Program-made: the position numbers and the translations under genes
The notes under the pieces: generated by a model
Databases searched by the model: none
What the model was told of the DNA's origin: nothing
What the model saw: only the letters and a program-made list of their open reading frames with translations
In this document: positions 42,429 to 53,668 of the stretch, in pieces
Layout of the letters: every line of letters starts with the position of its first letter
Position numbering within the stretch: position 1 is the first letter of the stretch
DNA from: Hespellia sp.
GTDB taxonomy: Bacteria > Bacillota > Clostridia > Lachnospirales > Lachnospiraceae
Assembly: GCA_028694105.1 (NCBI GenBank)
Contig: JAQUUC010000017.1
Coordinates: 1 to 57,618 of the forward strand
Length of the DNA stretch: 57,618 nt
Direction: 5' to 3'

Positions 42429-45400
42429 GTGACTACGATGAGAAGAAGAATTCAGAATACACGGACGAGAAAACTAAATAGTGGTTATACGCTGGTGGAA
42501 TTAATCGTAGTGATTTCGATTATGATAATTCTCGTGGGCGGTATCGTGTTCGGCATATCAAAATGGGTGGAGTGGACTCAGTTCAAACAGCAGAATGAAT
42601 ATGCAAGAACCTTGTTTACTGCTGCACAAAATCAGCTGTCTGAATATTCTTCCAGCGGTCAGCTGGCTGATTTGCAGGCAAATCTGGAGAAGACGGATAC
42701 CATTAATACGATATTGTCGAAGCTGAAAGATTCAGATGGAAACGCCTACAATCTGGCAAATGTATTTCCACAGAGCAGTTCAAAATCAGAAAAAGGGCGT
42801 TATCAGGATGAAATCTACAGCATCACAGGAACAGCGAAGGATTACAGAGAATATCTGAACGGTACGGCAAGTGCAGAGATTACCGCACTGTACGATCTGT
42901 TTGAACAGTATCTGTATGATACTTCTATTTTGAATGCTACGGTCTGTGTGGAATTCACAGCGGATGACGGACAGGTATTTGCTGTATTGTATAGTAATAA
43001 GGCCGCCGGTTTTGAATACAATTCTTCCAATACGAACCGGAGAGGGACTGTAGATATTTCGAATCGCCAGACGGATTACCGCAGAGCACGCATGACGGGA
43101 TATTACGGGGTTGACCAACTATATAAGGCAACAAGCAACAAGACGGAAAAACCGGCGCTTGCAGAAGTGAAACTGAATAATGAAGATACGCTGAATCTTT
43201 CCTTTACATTAAGCAAAGTTAAAAGCGCGATTCAGGATATGACATATGAAATCACTGTATGTGATAAGACAACAAAAAACACGCTTCTGGTGATTACGCT
43301 GGATGGCACGAAGATTCAGAATGAAACCTTTCAAAAGGCAGTGAAGTGCGATGTGACCAGATATGATTACGATGCGGACGGCAAGAAGTCCGGAACAACG
43401 AAACTGGGTGATTATGACATCATGGCATGGCTGGATTCAGAAGGCGTGGTTCGCGTCATACTGGATGCTGCGGATTTGAATGCTACAAGCAGTCTGTATT
43501 ATGATGATTATATCGATTTCATGAAGACCGGTGATGACAATCACATAGCAGCGCTGAAACTGCCGGATATTGCAACGTTGAAGAACAGTTATAGTTTCCG
43601 CAGATTCGGTGTCAATGTAGAAGATATCTATTGTACGATCCAGGGGTCTGGAAAAGATTATAAGACAACGGCAAAACGCCAGAGCAATTCTGAGAATGTT
43701 TATATGGGCTCCGTTCAGAATGAAACCGGGGAGGATAAGACGACCACCGCTGCCTATACCATTAAAAATGCGAGACATCTCTATAATATGAGATACCTCG
43801 AGGATTATACCGAAGCGCAGAGAAATGTGAAGGGGTACGAAGGATTACAGACGGCCGATCAGGTTACTTATCAGGTCGTGGGTAATATCGACTGGACATC
43901 TTATGCAGAGCACGCTCTGTATCGCGGCGGTGAACTGGCAGGAGAAGCGGATCGCGTGTTCCCTTCCGTGAAACAGCTGAGGACTGGAATGACACTGGAA
44001 AGCTCGTCAGTGAAGATTTGTACGATGACAGGTCTTACATTTACCGAGAAGGCAAATGCTGATGCAGGGATCTATGGCGTGACAGAAGGGGAGGACCAGA
44101 CAAAGGCTGCCAATGGTGCAGTGGGACTGTTTGCCACAAATTATGGAACCATTCGAAACCTTGTGATGGACCAGGTATCTGTGACCGGTACCAGGAGTGT
44201 CGGAACTTTCTGTGGCGAGAACGCGGGAACTCTTTCTAAATTAGAGGTGAAAAACTCGAATAATGCCAGCGCGGTGAGCGGCATCTATGCAGTTGGCGGT
44301 ATTACCGGTGCACAGAGTGATGACGCAAAAGGAGCATCCTACTCAAATCTGACCAACAGAGCGTCCGTAACCGGAATCAACCGTGTCGGAGGAATTGTGG
44401 GAACTGTTTCATCAAAAGACGTAAAACAGGACATTGTGATCGGGGATTGTAACAACTATGGACGGGTGAGCGCGACAGAGACTGCGGAGGAAAATGATGA
44501 GACAGTCAAACAAGCCGGAGGGATTGCCTGCTTTGGCGGAATCGCAGGTTATCTGGAGGCCGGGGAAGACTATAAGTTAACGGTCCAGAACTGTAAGAGT
44601 TCACCACAGTATACGGACAAAGAAATAGCGGATATACTGAAGTCGGAAGAGCGTCTTTCGTTAAAATTAAAAGGAGACTATGTCGGGGGTATCGCCGGTT
44701 ATATTAATAAGGCAAACGTAACGAACTGCAATACGAAAAGAGAAAACAGTTCAACGAATGGCTATATCTTCGGGAACCGATATGTCGGTGGAATCGTCGG
44801 AGGCAGTTCGGATTCAGCCCTGACGCTGGAAGGCGGAGAAAATAATGTAAATGAGGCATTTGTACTCGCAAATAGTTATGCAGGCGGCATCATCGGAGAA
44901 GGCGATGCAAAGACAGCTGTTTCGAATTGGGACAACCGTGCAGTTGTGGCAGTCAGAGATAAATATGCCGGTGGAATTGTCGGCTTCAATCAGGGCAGCT
45001 TATATCATTGTTCCAGTGATGTTGACAATACCACACAGGCAAGAATGATCAGAAACTGTGCTTATTTGAGAGGTGATTATGTCGGAGGGATTGCCGGATA
45101 TAATAGTGGTAACATGACGAATGCAGAAGCAAATGCAGTCGTAGCTTACGTGACCGGCCATGATTTTGTGGGTGGTATCGTCGGATATAATGATGCAAAT
45201 GCTGAGGTAATCAATTATCAGGTTTCCGGCGGTTACGTGAGTGGCAGCGGGTCTTTTGTTGGCGGCTATGCCGGATGTAACCGTGCATTACAGCTGCTGG
45301 AGGGCAGAGCGCTTGTGTCAAATCCGAATGAAGTGAGTGGAACCTACTGCGTAGGTGGTATTGTAGGCGGAAATATTGTCAGTACCACAGAGGAATTCAC

Positions 45401-48400
45401 GACGTACTTTACTGCGGATAACTTCCTTGGAAGATTAAACGGAACAGCCTTTGCCGGTGGATTTATCGGCTATAATCAGCTGATTACCGAGACGGATAAT
45501 GAGACGGTTCAGTCCGTGATAACCGAACAGGCGCAAAAGCTGGACCTGACAACAGATTTAGGTGAGGCGGTGCGTCAGATTGCGAACGCTGCACTGCCGA
45601 CCGGTGCTGGCCGTATGACAATCAATGGAATGGACCAGAGTGTATCGCAGAGCCGATTTGAGGGAATTAGCGGGAGCATCTATGTAGCAGGTGTGATTGG
45701 ATATAATGATGACAATACATATCTTACAATAGAAAATGCAGTCAATCATACGCCGATTACTGCGACTTCTTCTATTGAAAATGAAAGTGAGCAGTCAAGA
45801 AATGATTACAACGGGCGTTCCTTCCGGTATTCTTATGCAGGTGGAATGATTGGCAAAGTAACAAAATATACAACCCTGGATCATTGCATGAACCAGGGAA
45901 AAGGTGATGTTACAACCGCCGGAACTTACCTGGGCAGCCTGAGTGAGATCAATGAAGGAACGATTAAAAACTGTAGCGTATCCAGTATTGGTACGAGCGG
46001 CAGGGATTATGTAGGCGGAATCGCCGGACTTAATAAGGCCGGTGCAGTGATAGAATCTACTTCGTTTTCAGGAAGGACTATTACCGGTCAGAATTATGTG
46101 GGCGGAATTGCCGCAGAGAATTTTGGAACGATTCGAAGTACGCTGACCTTTACCAATGCTGTTGTGAGTGGCAGCAGTCAGACAGGCGGCATGACCGGTT
46201 ACAATGCCGGAACGGTTGTACTTGCCGGCACAAATACCATTCGTGTCTCTGCATCCGGCGATAATATCGGCGGAGTCATTGGCGTGAATACCGGAATCCT
46301 GAGCTACGGTGGAGCAGGAAAAGCCGGACTCACCGGAAATATTACCGGAAACCGGAATGTTGGCGGTTTCATTGGCCTGAATCAGGGTGGAAATGTTGCG
46401 AATCTTCAAAATGAAGCGGCTGTGACATCTGCAAACGGTACTGTGGGTGGAATCATCGGTGCCGATCACAGCAGTCCGGCGGCAACCATTTCAAGCTGTG
46501 ATAATCGGGGAATCATTACGGCGACCCAGAGTGGAAATGCAGGCGGAATCATCGGTGAGAATAAAGGCAGAATTGAACAGTGTTCTGATTATGCGCAGGT
46601 GAATGCGCCGAACGGAATCGGCGGAGGAATTGCGGGAATCAATGACGCAGCCGGAACCATTTCCTCCTGCGATGTAAAGCCAACAGTAGCACTTTCCTTT
46701 ACCGGAAAGGATTATGTGGGCGGAATTGCCGGAACAAACGCCGGAGTGATTGAAAGCAGCAGTGTACAGAATCTTTTGATTGTCAATCTGGCAAACAGCA
46801 GAGACAGCGCCCTCGGCGGAATTACAGGAACGAACAGTGGAACGATTACTGCGTGCAGTGTGGGAACAGCTGCGGGAAATCTGACGCTGAGATCAAATGC
46901 TGCAACTGCATCGGTCGGTGGAGTTACCGGAACGAATACCGGAATTATTCAGGGGACCAGGGAGCATGATACAAAAGTGTATGCAAGCATTTCCTTTGCG
47001 CTGACCGACATGGCATATTACGGAAATCTTGGAGGAATTGCCGGAACCAATGATAATGGAACGATTCAGTACTGTGAGTTTAATGGTGAAGTATCAGGAA
47101 CTGCGAACAATCCGCAGAATGCACCGGAATATAATCCGAACACGAATTTTGAGACAAATGGTTCTGTCATCTATGGATATGGTGGAATTGCAGGCGTGAA
47201 TGGTAATTCCGGAATAAACAGCAGCGGAACTATTTCCAGCTGTAAAGTAAATGCTGCTAAAATTACCGGACTCGGTGACGCAAACAATATTGCAAATATC
47301 GGTGGCGTGGCAGGGGTCAATGGACTTGGAGCCACAATTTCAAATGTGACCTTTGGTACATCAGAATTATATAAAGTCTCTAATCCAAATACGAATTCAA
47401 ATGATACCGTAAAGAATGCCAGCGCGGCAGTCTATGTCGGAACGGGCAGCAATACATCTGCTTATGGACATACCGGTGGCGTGGCGGGACTGAACGCCGG
47501 AACGATTATTTCCATTGGAACGACAGGTACAATCGCTTCGGAAGAGACGGAATCCACGATGACATACTCAGCGGACGTTGATGCCACGAGTGTGATTATA
47601 GAAAATAACCGAGGCCATGTCGGAGGGATTGCAGGATATAATCGGCAGACCGGGAATATCTCGCAGGCTGCAACGGGAAATAAGTGGCTGGTATTTGCGC
47701 CGAATAATGCTCAGGATAATGGCTGCGGCGGTATCATAGGATATCAGGCATCGGAGCATGGGGTATCGTACTGCTTCAACAGAGCATCGGTTGTGAAACT
47801 TGCAGCTGGTTCTAACGCAGTGGGCGGTCTTATTGGACGTATGGAGGTTTCCGGCGATGGAAACTGGCAGATAGCGCAGTGCGAGAACTACGGTTCGGTT
47901 GATGCAAGGGCGCGTGCAGGCGGCATGGTTGGTGTCTGGAAATATTATGGCGGTACGATTACCGGATGTAGCAATTTTGGAACAATTACCGAGCGTGCGT
48001 CAGAAGGTGCCGGTGGAATTCTCGGAATGCTTTATGGTGTGCGTGCTACGGCTGCAAATATTGTGAACTGTGAGAACCATGGAACAATTAACTGTGGAAT
48101 TGCCGGTGGAATCATGGGAACGGATGCCGGTGGTTCAGATGCAGTCTATCTGATGATACAGAAATGTGTAAATACGGGACTCATTAAGTCGGGGGACAAT
48201 TCTGCAGGCATTCTTGGCAAATTGAATAAGACACCTGCTTCCGGCTCTAAAATTGTGGCGTGCAATAACTACGGATATGGAATTGGAAACACGGAGCTTT
48301 GGGGAATCGTGTCTTCCGCTGCGCAGAGTATTATGGTCGATAAGTGTTTTGGACTTGCGGATACGAAATATCCGATTACTGCAAGTACATATTCCAAAGA

Positions 48401-51400
48401 CGGGACGAATTATTACCTGACCAATACGCAGTCGGGTGTGGTGACAAAGCGTTATGATGATACAGAGGCGATTACAGAAAATGAGCCGGACTCTTTCTAT
48501 GTGAGAGAGATGACGATGAGTGGACCAGAAGCGAAGAGGAGCGAGAATCTGTATTTTACCTTAAGATCGTCCGATACGAATCCGGGAGCAGAAGCGACCA
48601 ATGCATATGGAAACAACTCCGTAAGCCCCGGAACGTATACGTATACCTATATATTTAATCGGGACATTGACCTGAGTGAAATTGATCTGATGTGGCTTTG
48701 GAGTACTAACGGCCGCAAATTAACCTACTCGGTAGAATATTCCAGCTATACAGATCCGGAAAGTGTGAATGCAGACTGGACTACCATTATTTCCCAAGAG
48801 AGTTCGGAGCAGGACGCAGAAACTGTAAACGGGAAAAACGTAATAAGAATCAATTGCGGCACTAGTGTGAAGGCACATATGATTCGGATTGTGGTGACAA
48901 AATGTGTTGACAAAAACAATGCAAATGCAAATATCGCACTGCAGAGAATGTGGTTAAACGGAAATATCACAATTGGAGACAAGTCTTATGCGTATGACGG
49001 TAAAACGGGTCAGTACGCACAGTTTGGCGAAGATAGAAAAGATACCGGATATGAAGATACGGGAGGTGCATTAAAAAAGACGGCGGGCAAGTCTAAATAT
49101 ACAGGTCTCGCCTATGAAGAAGTTACATATGCGGCTGCATCAGCGGGAGCGGATAAGGGAAAAGGAACTGGTGTGAATGTCGATAATTATGATATAGTAC
49201 CGGGAACCCTGAAGCTAAATATGGGATCAAAAGAAAAACCGGTTATAGTAGGATTACCGGGATTTCGTATTAATCCGTTGATGTTTATGGGCGCGTCAGA
49301 TACGAATGCGAAAACGGATACATCACTGAAAGTGATGGGGGATTCACAGGATAATCTGAGATATCAGACGTTCCTTGCGGATAATGCATATTTTACGACG
49401 GATGCAGTCATTGATGTTGTTCATATGGACAAACCGATTGTCAGCGAGCCGGAAGATGCTGGAAATGCATCCTATAAATTCTCATGGAATGCAGTGCCAA
49501 ATGCAGCCTATTACGATTATGAAGCGCAGTATCTGGATGCAGACGGAAGCGTGATTACAACTAGAAAAGACACCGTATATGGCACCGATGTGACTCTGTC
49601 TGTTTTGTCTGTGAATGGAACAGATATTTCACAGATTGTGTTTAAAGTACGTGCCGGAACGGATACAGATGGCAGTGATGGAAAGGTACATAAAGTCTGG
49701 TCAGACTATTCTGATGCAAAGAATCTGAATCTGAGTGTGAAACCGATTCTGCCGGCACCGTTATATCATGCGGAGTTGATTGAAGATGGCGATGTATTGA
49801 GATATCAGGTGATCTTGGATAATCAGGCAGAATATGAGACATTTATAGCGGAATATCATCTGGAGCAGTCAATGACCTTAAGTGATATCACAATCACAGT
49901 GCAGGTTGGTTCAACAACCATAAGCCTTGATGCGAAGACCGGTGTATCAGAGAAGTATTTTAACGGAAATGGCAAGAACAACATTATGTTCTATGCCGGT
50001 GCATCTGTTACGAATCAGCTGTGTACTTCATCAGCCAGACTGGCGCGTGAATCACAGGCACCGAGCAGCAGCGATTATAAAACAACGACCGAAATGGAAA
50101 CCGTCGGAATGGTACCTGATAAGAAGAACACGGGATTCCAAGGTTCTACAGAAGATACACTGAGCTATCAAATGACAGTAAAATATGCAAAATTCATTCT
50201 GTATATGCGCTCAGAATTTGTGGCAACGGATGAGCAGCTTGGAGTTCCGGTTGTGCTGTCGATGTCTCAGGTGCGCGCTTCAGATACAACGACAGCTGCA
50301 ATTCCGGTATCATTAAGCTCCCTTCCGGCAGATGTATTTTCGACTGCTTCCTACTCGAATCTAATGCTGAGGAGTTATCCGGTCATGATGTCCAACAATA
50401 TTGTATATATGGGACATACGGTCGATGTCAGTGAATTCAGGCCAGCGGGAGCAATCGGCCTGACAAAAGATCAGTTACAGGACTTATATGTTACGGCTGA
50501 TCATCGCGTGGCAGGAAGTGGAACGGATCAACTGATTGGTACGGGTTCGGACGGAACGGCAAAACTGGCAGACGGTTATGTAATCGAGCTTGCCGCAGAT
50601 GGAACCTATACGTTGTATTACAATACATTGCTGAAATCCAACAGTGGATATGATTATTCGCCAGAGAAAAAAATGAACAACCAGGTCTTTTATTACTGGC
50701 TGAAAGAAGCAGATATTCCGGCAAGACAGGCTACCCCGATTATCCACTACAATGATACAGATTTAGATGGCACTGACGGTGATGCAAACGCAGATACCTT
50801 AGTAATTACCTGGGATCAGAACAATACGCACTATAAAGCGGAAGACGCCACCACGAATCAATATAAAGACGGGGCAGTTTACGATTATACTGTGACCGGA
50901 AAGACTGCAGACGGAACACCGGTACAGTTAGATGCCGGAACTTATACAACGAGCGCAGCTGATTCGAACAGACTGACTTATGATACGAGAGAATGGAATT
51001 ACACTACGGTTACAGTGTCAGTTACTCGAAGAGGTACAGAAAATGAGAAGGGATTTACGACTCTGTTACCGGCTGGCAATATCAGGGACATTGCAATGAA
51101 GCTTCATTTCACACAGATTACCAGACCGGAGATCTCTCTGCATAAAGAGGAGGGGGTTGTTCAGAAAAATACACTGGTATATGATGCGGCATGGGAGAAT
51201 ATTCCAGTCGAAGAGAGAAGCGTTGGCGGTGTGACACAGTTATCCGGATATGAGGTGAGTGTAAGCCGGTCAGCAAATGATACCGGGGCAAAGCAGACCT
51301 TTGACCATGCAGAGGATTATAATGCAGCGAAAGAAAAGGCGGATAAATTATACAGCAGCAAGGAACAAGTGGTGAAGACGGAAAAGACAGATCAGACCTC

Positions 51401-53636
51401 TTATGTGTGGATGGAATCAGGCTCCGGCTACACCGTGACAAAGACGATGATTCTTTCTTATTCGGAGGATGCAGCAGATGGCAGTTATACTTTGGAAAAG
51501 AGTCTGACGGAGCGCTGGATATTTGCGGCAGCACCGGAAGATATTACGGCCAATACAACTATTTCCAGAATGCTTGATCTGAATGACTACGAACGTGGGG
51601 AAGACATTGATATTTCAGTAAAAGCACTTGCATGTAAGGGCGCGGATGAAGAAGCTGACAAGTCATACATTTACCGTGACAGTAATACCGGAGTTGTAAG
51701 TGAAATGACATTGCCGAGCCGTCTGGATGTGCCGAATGTAACTGAGATGAAATCAACACCTGCGTATAGTATGGATGAATCGATTACAACGACAGAGTAT
51801 GAAAAAGGTCTGGATTTAAGCTTCGAACCGACAGCAGAAAGTGGTGTACTGCAAGGCAAATATGAAATAGCCGCTGCGGTTTATGACAATGCAGCTGAGG
51901 ATACCGTAGAGAAAATAGCAAATGCGGGCGATGCTGCTGATGAGAGTGTACAAACAGGCTATTGGAACAGTGGAGCGGTGAAGACTCTTATTTTGAAGAG
52001 CACAGAGACAACAATGGATGGCAATCTGATTTTGGCGGCCTACAATCTTGCGCTGACGAATCAGGATTATGCCGGAAAATGGTTAAAGGTAGCCCTGCGA
52101 AGTATTTCCGAAAGCAAGGTAAGTTCTATGTGGTCAGATGAAGATGATGTAACAGAGGCTACGGTTGATTACAAATGGATTCAGATTCCAAGAATTCAGG
52201 TGGATACGCCGCAGATTGCGACGGAGAAAAAGACTCTTTACTATCTGGATGGAGTATGGAAAGGCAATCCGAATGCGGATGCGCCGGAAACTGTGAATGA
52301 TCTGGGAGTGACCCAGACAAGCTTATCCTTTGATGCGATTGCACATGCCGACCAATACAGAATTCAGCTGATTCGTGCTGCAAAAGCAGATCAGGTTATT
52401 GATGCAGAGAAAAATTATGTAGTTCAGTATGCAGACTGGATTTATGTGGAAAAGACAGATGACGGAGGATATCATGTTTTCTATACATCGTCAGACCCGA
52501 ACTTTGATCCAACATCATATTGGACAGCAAAAGCGGAACATCCGGAATACAATTATCCCGACTGCAGACAGAATGTAAATGCAATTTTTATCGGTGATAT
52601 AGGAAATGACGGCGATTTTATTCAGCTGCCATATCAGGAGACTGCAAGAGAAGGCGTATTGGAAGTATCGGCAAAAGTGGATGTTGTATCTTACATTCAG
52701 AAACGTGACGGTGGATTTAACATTGTTCTGCCGGATGCGGAATCTGTCGGTGACTATGAGGACAGCAGCTTCTTATTCACATCACAGGCTGCGGTAAGAG
52801 CAAATGCTGCGGAAGAAAATGCCGGAAGATATGCAAATTCAAAGGTGAATGACTGGTACCGGAAGAGTGACGGTTCAGCAAGTACGATTATTTTAAATGA
52901 TGAGGAAAGTGCGGAGATATTAAACGGGGTACCGTATGAACTGAGGTCATCGGAGCGGGAAGACATTTCCTATGAAATTACTGCGACAGCACCTTACCGA
53001 CTGGTATATAATATTCAGGTACTGGATGAGTACGGACAGGTTCTGTCTGACCGATATATCAGCTCTTATGGAAATGGTGACACCAATATCGAAAATGATG
53101 CATTGCTGCCAGACAGCATTTACGCGCCGTATCAGGGCAAAACGATACAAGTGAGAGCAGCGGCGGTTGTCAAAGTGTTGACAGATACGGATGGAACCAC
53201 ACATGGCTCATTGAGCGCGTGGACAGGATGGGCGTCCTTTGGTACATTACCGGAGCTTGCTGTTGCGAGTCCTTCGGTTACGCAGACTTCCGCTTTGACG
53301 TTAACCGGAACTGTATCGGATGGTACGACTCAGGAGGTGGATGCGAGTGCTTATACTTGGACACAGCAGGCAAAAACAGCATCTTACAGGATTGTAATCG
53401 GTACAGACACTTATGATACGGCGAATTATTCCGAAGGTGTTACTGATTTAAATAAGATGATAAGAGCATCGGACCCGGAAACGGGACATACCGTCACGAT
53501 AACACCTACATTGGAGATTACAAAAACAGGAGATGTATATACCTATACATTCATCGCACCGGATGATGCGGCGGCAGTGATACAGGCGATTCCGAAGAAC
53601 GCAGATTATGCAGGCGGTTTATGGAGCAGGAACTAG
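42429..53636 (+). CDS. Giant prepilin-anchored repeat protein (3,735 residues)
   Basis: A single frame of 11.2 kb. Residues 1-19 are a basic prepilin leader ending NSG; cleavage before Tyr20 would expose YTLVELIVVISIMIILVGGI, a full prepilin helix with Glu at +5. Residues 46-560 form a mixed domain with pilin-like start. From about 565 to 1975 I count about 36 copies of a GG(I/V)xG(Y/T)N-type unit with interspersed IxxCxNxGxI segments, the GLUG-like pattern expected to fold as a beta solenoid. A discoidin-like region follows (about 2018-2188), then fibronectin III-like segments to the end (SWNAVPNAAYYDYEAQY near 2355). There is no sortase or dockerin signal. GTG at 42429 has AGAAGG 5 bases upstream; ATG 42438 is possible. 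Probably exported and built into the pilus by the machinery upstream, perhaps as tip adhesin. Confidence 0.88.
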   Translation: MTTMRRRIQNTRTRKLNSGYTLVELIVVISIMIILVGGIVFGISKWVEWTQFKQQNEYARTLFTAAQNQLSEYSSSGQLADLQANLEKTDTINTILSKLKDSDGNAYNLANVFPQSSSKSEKGRYQDEIYSITGTAKDYREYLNGTASAEITALYDLFEQYLYDTSILNATVCVEFTADDGQVFAVLYSNKAAGFEYNSSNTNRRGTVDISNRQTDYRRARMTGYYGVDQLYKATSNKTEKPALAEVKLNNEDTLNLSFTLSKVKSAIQDMTYEITVCDKTTKNTLLVITLDGTKIQNETFQKAVKCDVTRYDYDADGKKSGTTKLGDYDIMAWLDSEGVVRVILDAADLNATSSLYYDDYIDFMKTGDDNHIAALKLPDIATLKNSYSFRRFGVNVEDIYCTIQGSGKDYKTTAKRQSNSENVYMGSVQNETGEDKTTTAAYTIKNARHLYNMRYLEDYTEAQRNVKGYEGLQTADQVTYQVVGNIDWTSYAEHALYRGGELAGEADRVFPSVKQLRTGMTLESSSVKICTMTGLTFTEKANADAGIYGVTEGEDQTKAANGAVGLFATNYGTIRNLVMDQVSVTGTRSVGTFCGENAGTLSKLEVKNSNNASAVSGIYAVGGITGAQSDDAKGASYSNLTNRASVTGINRVGGIVGTVSSKDVKQDIVIGDCNNYGRVSATETAEENDETVKQAGGIACFGGIAGYLEAGEDYKLTVQNCKSSPQYTDKEIADILKSEERLSLKLKGDYVGGIAGYINKANVTNCNTKRENSSTNGYIFGNRYVGGIVGGSSDSALTLEGGENNVNEAFVLANSYAGGIIGEGDAKTAVSNWDNRAVVAVRDKYAGGIVGFNQGSLYHCSSDVDNTTQARMIRNCAYLRGDYVGGIAGYNSGNMTNAEANAVVAYVTGHDFVGGIVGYNDANAEVINYQVSGGYVSGSGSFVGGYAGCNRALQLLEGRALVSNPNEVSGTYCVGGIVGGNIVSTTEEFTTYFTADNFLGRLNGTAFAGGFIGYNQLITETDNETVQSVITEQAQKLDLTTDLGEAVRQIANAALPTGAGRMTINGMDQSVSQSRFEGISGSIYVAGVIGYNDDNTYLTIENAVNHTPITATSSIENESEQSRNDYNGRSFRYSYAGGMIGKVTKYTTLDHCMNQGKGDVTTAGTYLGSLSEINEGTIKNCSVSSIGTSGRDYVGGIAGLNKAGAVIESTSFSGRTITGQNYVGGIAAENFGTIRSTLTFTNAVVSGSSQTGGMTGYNAGTVVLAGTNTIRVSASGDNIGGVIGVNTGILSYGGAGKAGLTGNITGNRNVGGFIGLNQGGNVANLQNEAAVTSANGTVGGIIGADHSSPAATISSCDNRGIITATQSGNAGGIIGENKGRIEQCSDYAQVNAPNGIGGGIAGINDAAGTISSCDVKPTVALSFTGKDYVGGIAGTNAGVIESSSVQNLLIVNLANSRDSALGGITGTNSGTITACSVGTAAGNLTLRSNAATASVGGVTGTNTGIIQGTREHDTKVYASISFALTDMAYYGNLGGIAGTNDNGTIQYCEFNGEVSGTANNPQNAPEYNPNTNFETNGSVIYGYGGIAGVNGNSGINSSGTISSCKVNAAKITGLGDANNIANIGGVAGVNGLGATISNVTFGTSELYKVSNPNTNSNDTVKNASAAVYVGTGSNTSAYGHTGGVAGLNAGTIISIGTTGTIASEETESTMTYSADVDATSVIIENNRGHVGGIAGYNRQTGNISQAATGNKWLVFAPNNAQDNGCGGIIGYQASEHGVSYCFNRASVVKLAAGSNAVGGLIGRMEVSGDGNWQIAQCENYGSVDARARAGGMVGVWKYYGGTITGCSNFGTITERASEGAGGILGMLYGVRATAANIVNCENHGTINCGIAGGIMGTDAGGSDAVYLMIQKCVNTGLIKSGDNSAGILGKLNKTPASGSKIVACNNYGYGIGNTELWGIVSSAAQSIMVDKCFGLADTKYPITASTYSKDGTNYYLTNTQSGVVTKRYDDTEAITENEPDSFYVREMTMSGPEAKRSENLYFTLRSSDTNPGAEATNAYGNNSVSPGTYTYTYIFNRDIDLSEIDLMWLWSTNGRKLTYSVEYSSYTDPESVNADWTTIISQESSEQDAETVNGKNVIRINCGTSVKAHMIRIVVTKCVDKNNANANIALQRMWLNGNITIGDKSYAYDGKTGQYAQFGEDRKDTGYEDTGGALKKTAGKSKYTGLAYEEVTYAAASAGADKGKGTGVNVDNYDIVPGTLKLNMGSKEKPVIVGLPGFRINPLMFMGASDTNAKTDTSLKVMGDSQDNLRYQTFLADNAYFTTDAVIDVVHMDKPIVSEPEDAGNASYKFSWNAVPNAAYYDYEAQYLDADGSVITTRKDTVYGTDVTLSVLSVNGTDISQIVFKVRAGTDTDGSDGKVHKVWSDYSDAKNLNLSVKPILPAPLYHAELIEDGDVLRYQVILDNQAEYETFIAEYHLEQSMTLSDITITVQVGSTTISLDAKTGVSEKYFNGNGKNNIMFYAGASVTNQLCTSSARLARESQAPSSSDYKTTTEMETVGMVPDKKNTGFQGSTEDTLSYQMTVKYAKFILYMRSEFVATDEQLGVPVVLSMSQVRASDTTTAAIPVSLSSLPADVFSTASYSNLMLRSYPVMMSNNIVYMGHTVDVSEFRPAGAIGLTKDQLQDLYVTADHRVAGSGTDQLIGTGSDGTAKLADGYVIELAADGTYTLYYNTLLKSNSGYDYSPEKKMNNQVFYYWLKEADIPARQATPIIHYNDTDLDGTDGDANADTLVITWDQNNTHYKAEDATTNQYKDGAVYDYTVTGKTADGTPVQLDAGTYTTSAADSNRLTYDTREWNYTTVTVSVTRRGTENEKGFTTLLPAGNIRDIAMKLHFTQITRPEISLHKEEGVVQKNTLVYDAAWENIPVEERSVGGVTQLSGYEVSVSRSANDTGAKQTFDHAEDYNAAKEKADKLYSSKEQVVKTEKTDQTSYVWMESGSGYTVTKTMILSYSEDAADGSYTLEKSLTERWIFAAAPEDITANTTISRMLDLNDYERGEDIDISVKALACKGADEEADKSYIYRDSNTGVVSEMTLPSRLDVPNVTEMKSTPAYSMDESITTTEYEKGLDLSFEPTAESGVLQGKYEIAAAVYDNAAEDTVEKIANAGDAADESVQTGYWNSGAVKTLILKSTETTMDGNLILAAYNLALTNQDYAGKWLKVALRSISESKVSSMWSDEDDVTEATVDYKWIQIPRIQVDTPQIATEKKTLYYLDGVWKGNPNADAPETVNDLGVTQTSLSFDAIAHADQYRIQLIRAAKADQVIDAEKNYVVQYADWIYVEKTDDGGYHVFYTSSDPNFDPTSYWTAKAEHPEYNYPDCRQNVNAIFIGDIGNDGDFIQLPYQETAREGVLEVSAKVDVVSYIQKRDGGFNIVLPDAESVGDYEDSSFLFTSQAAVRANAAEENAGRYANSKVNDWYRKSDGSASTIILNDEESAEILNGVPYELRSSEREDISYEITATAPYRLVYNIQVLDEYGQVLSDRYISSYGNGDTNIENDALLPDSIYAPYQGKTIQVRAAAVVKVLTDTDGTTHGSLSAWTGWASFGTLPELAVASPSVTQTSALTLTGTVSDGTTQEVDASAYTWTQQAKTASYRIVIGTDTYDTANYSEGVTDLNKMIRASDPETGHTVTITPTLEITKTGDVYTYTFIAPDDAAAVIQAIPKNADYAGGLWSRN
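44131..48350 (+). repeat. GLUG-like protein repeat array within the giant prepilin gene
   Basis: About 36 degenerate units counted by eye on the translation, spaced irregularly (roughly 25-60 codons). Some DNA copies are nearly identical: the segments starting at 46093 and 46711 share 21 consecutive bases and are 618 bases (206 codons) apart, so recombination between them would remain in frame. Confidence 0.75.
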
Positions 53637-53668
53637 AACTCAGTAAGATAAGCAGAGAGGATAACAGC

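Noticed and set aside
41324-43920. The 14-base palindrome CAGAGCACGCTCTG occurs both after pilB and at 43907-43920
   Set aside because: Chance sharing of a 14-mer is expected a few times in a window of this size, and the second copy is inside coding sequence.
44131-48350. Repeated DNA that might be read as a CRISPR-like or satellite array
   Set aside because: Units are irregular in length, diverged at DNA level and all in one coding frame; they are protein repeats.
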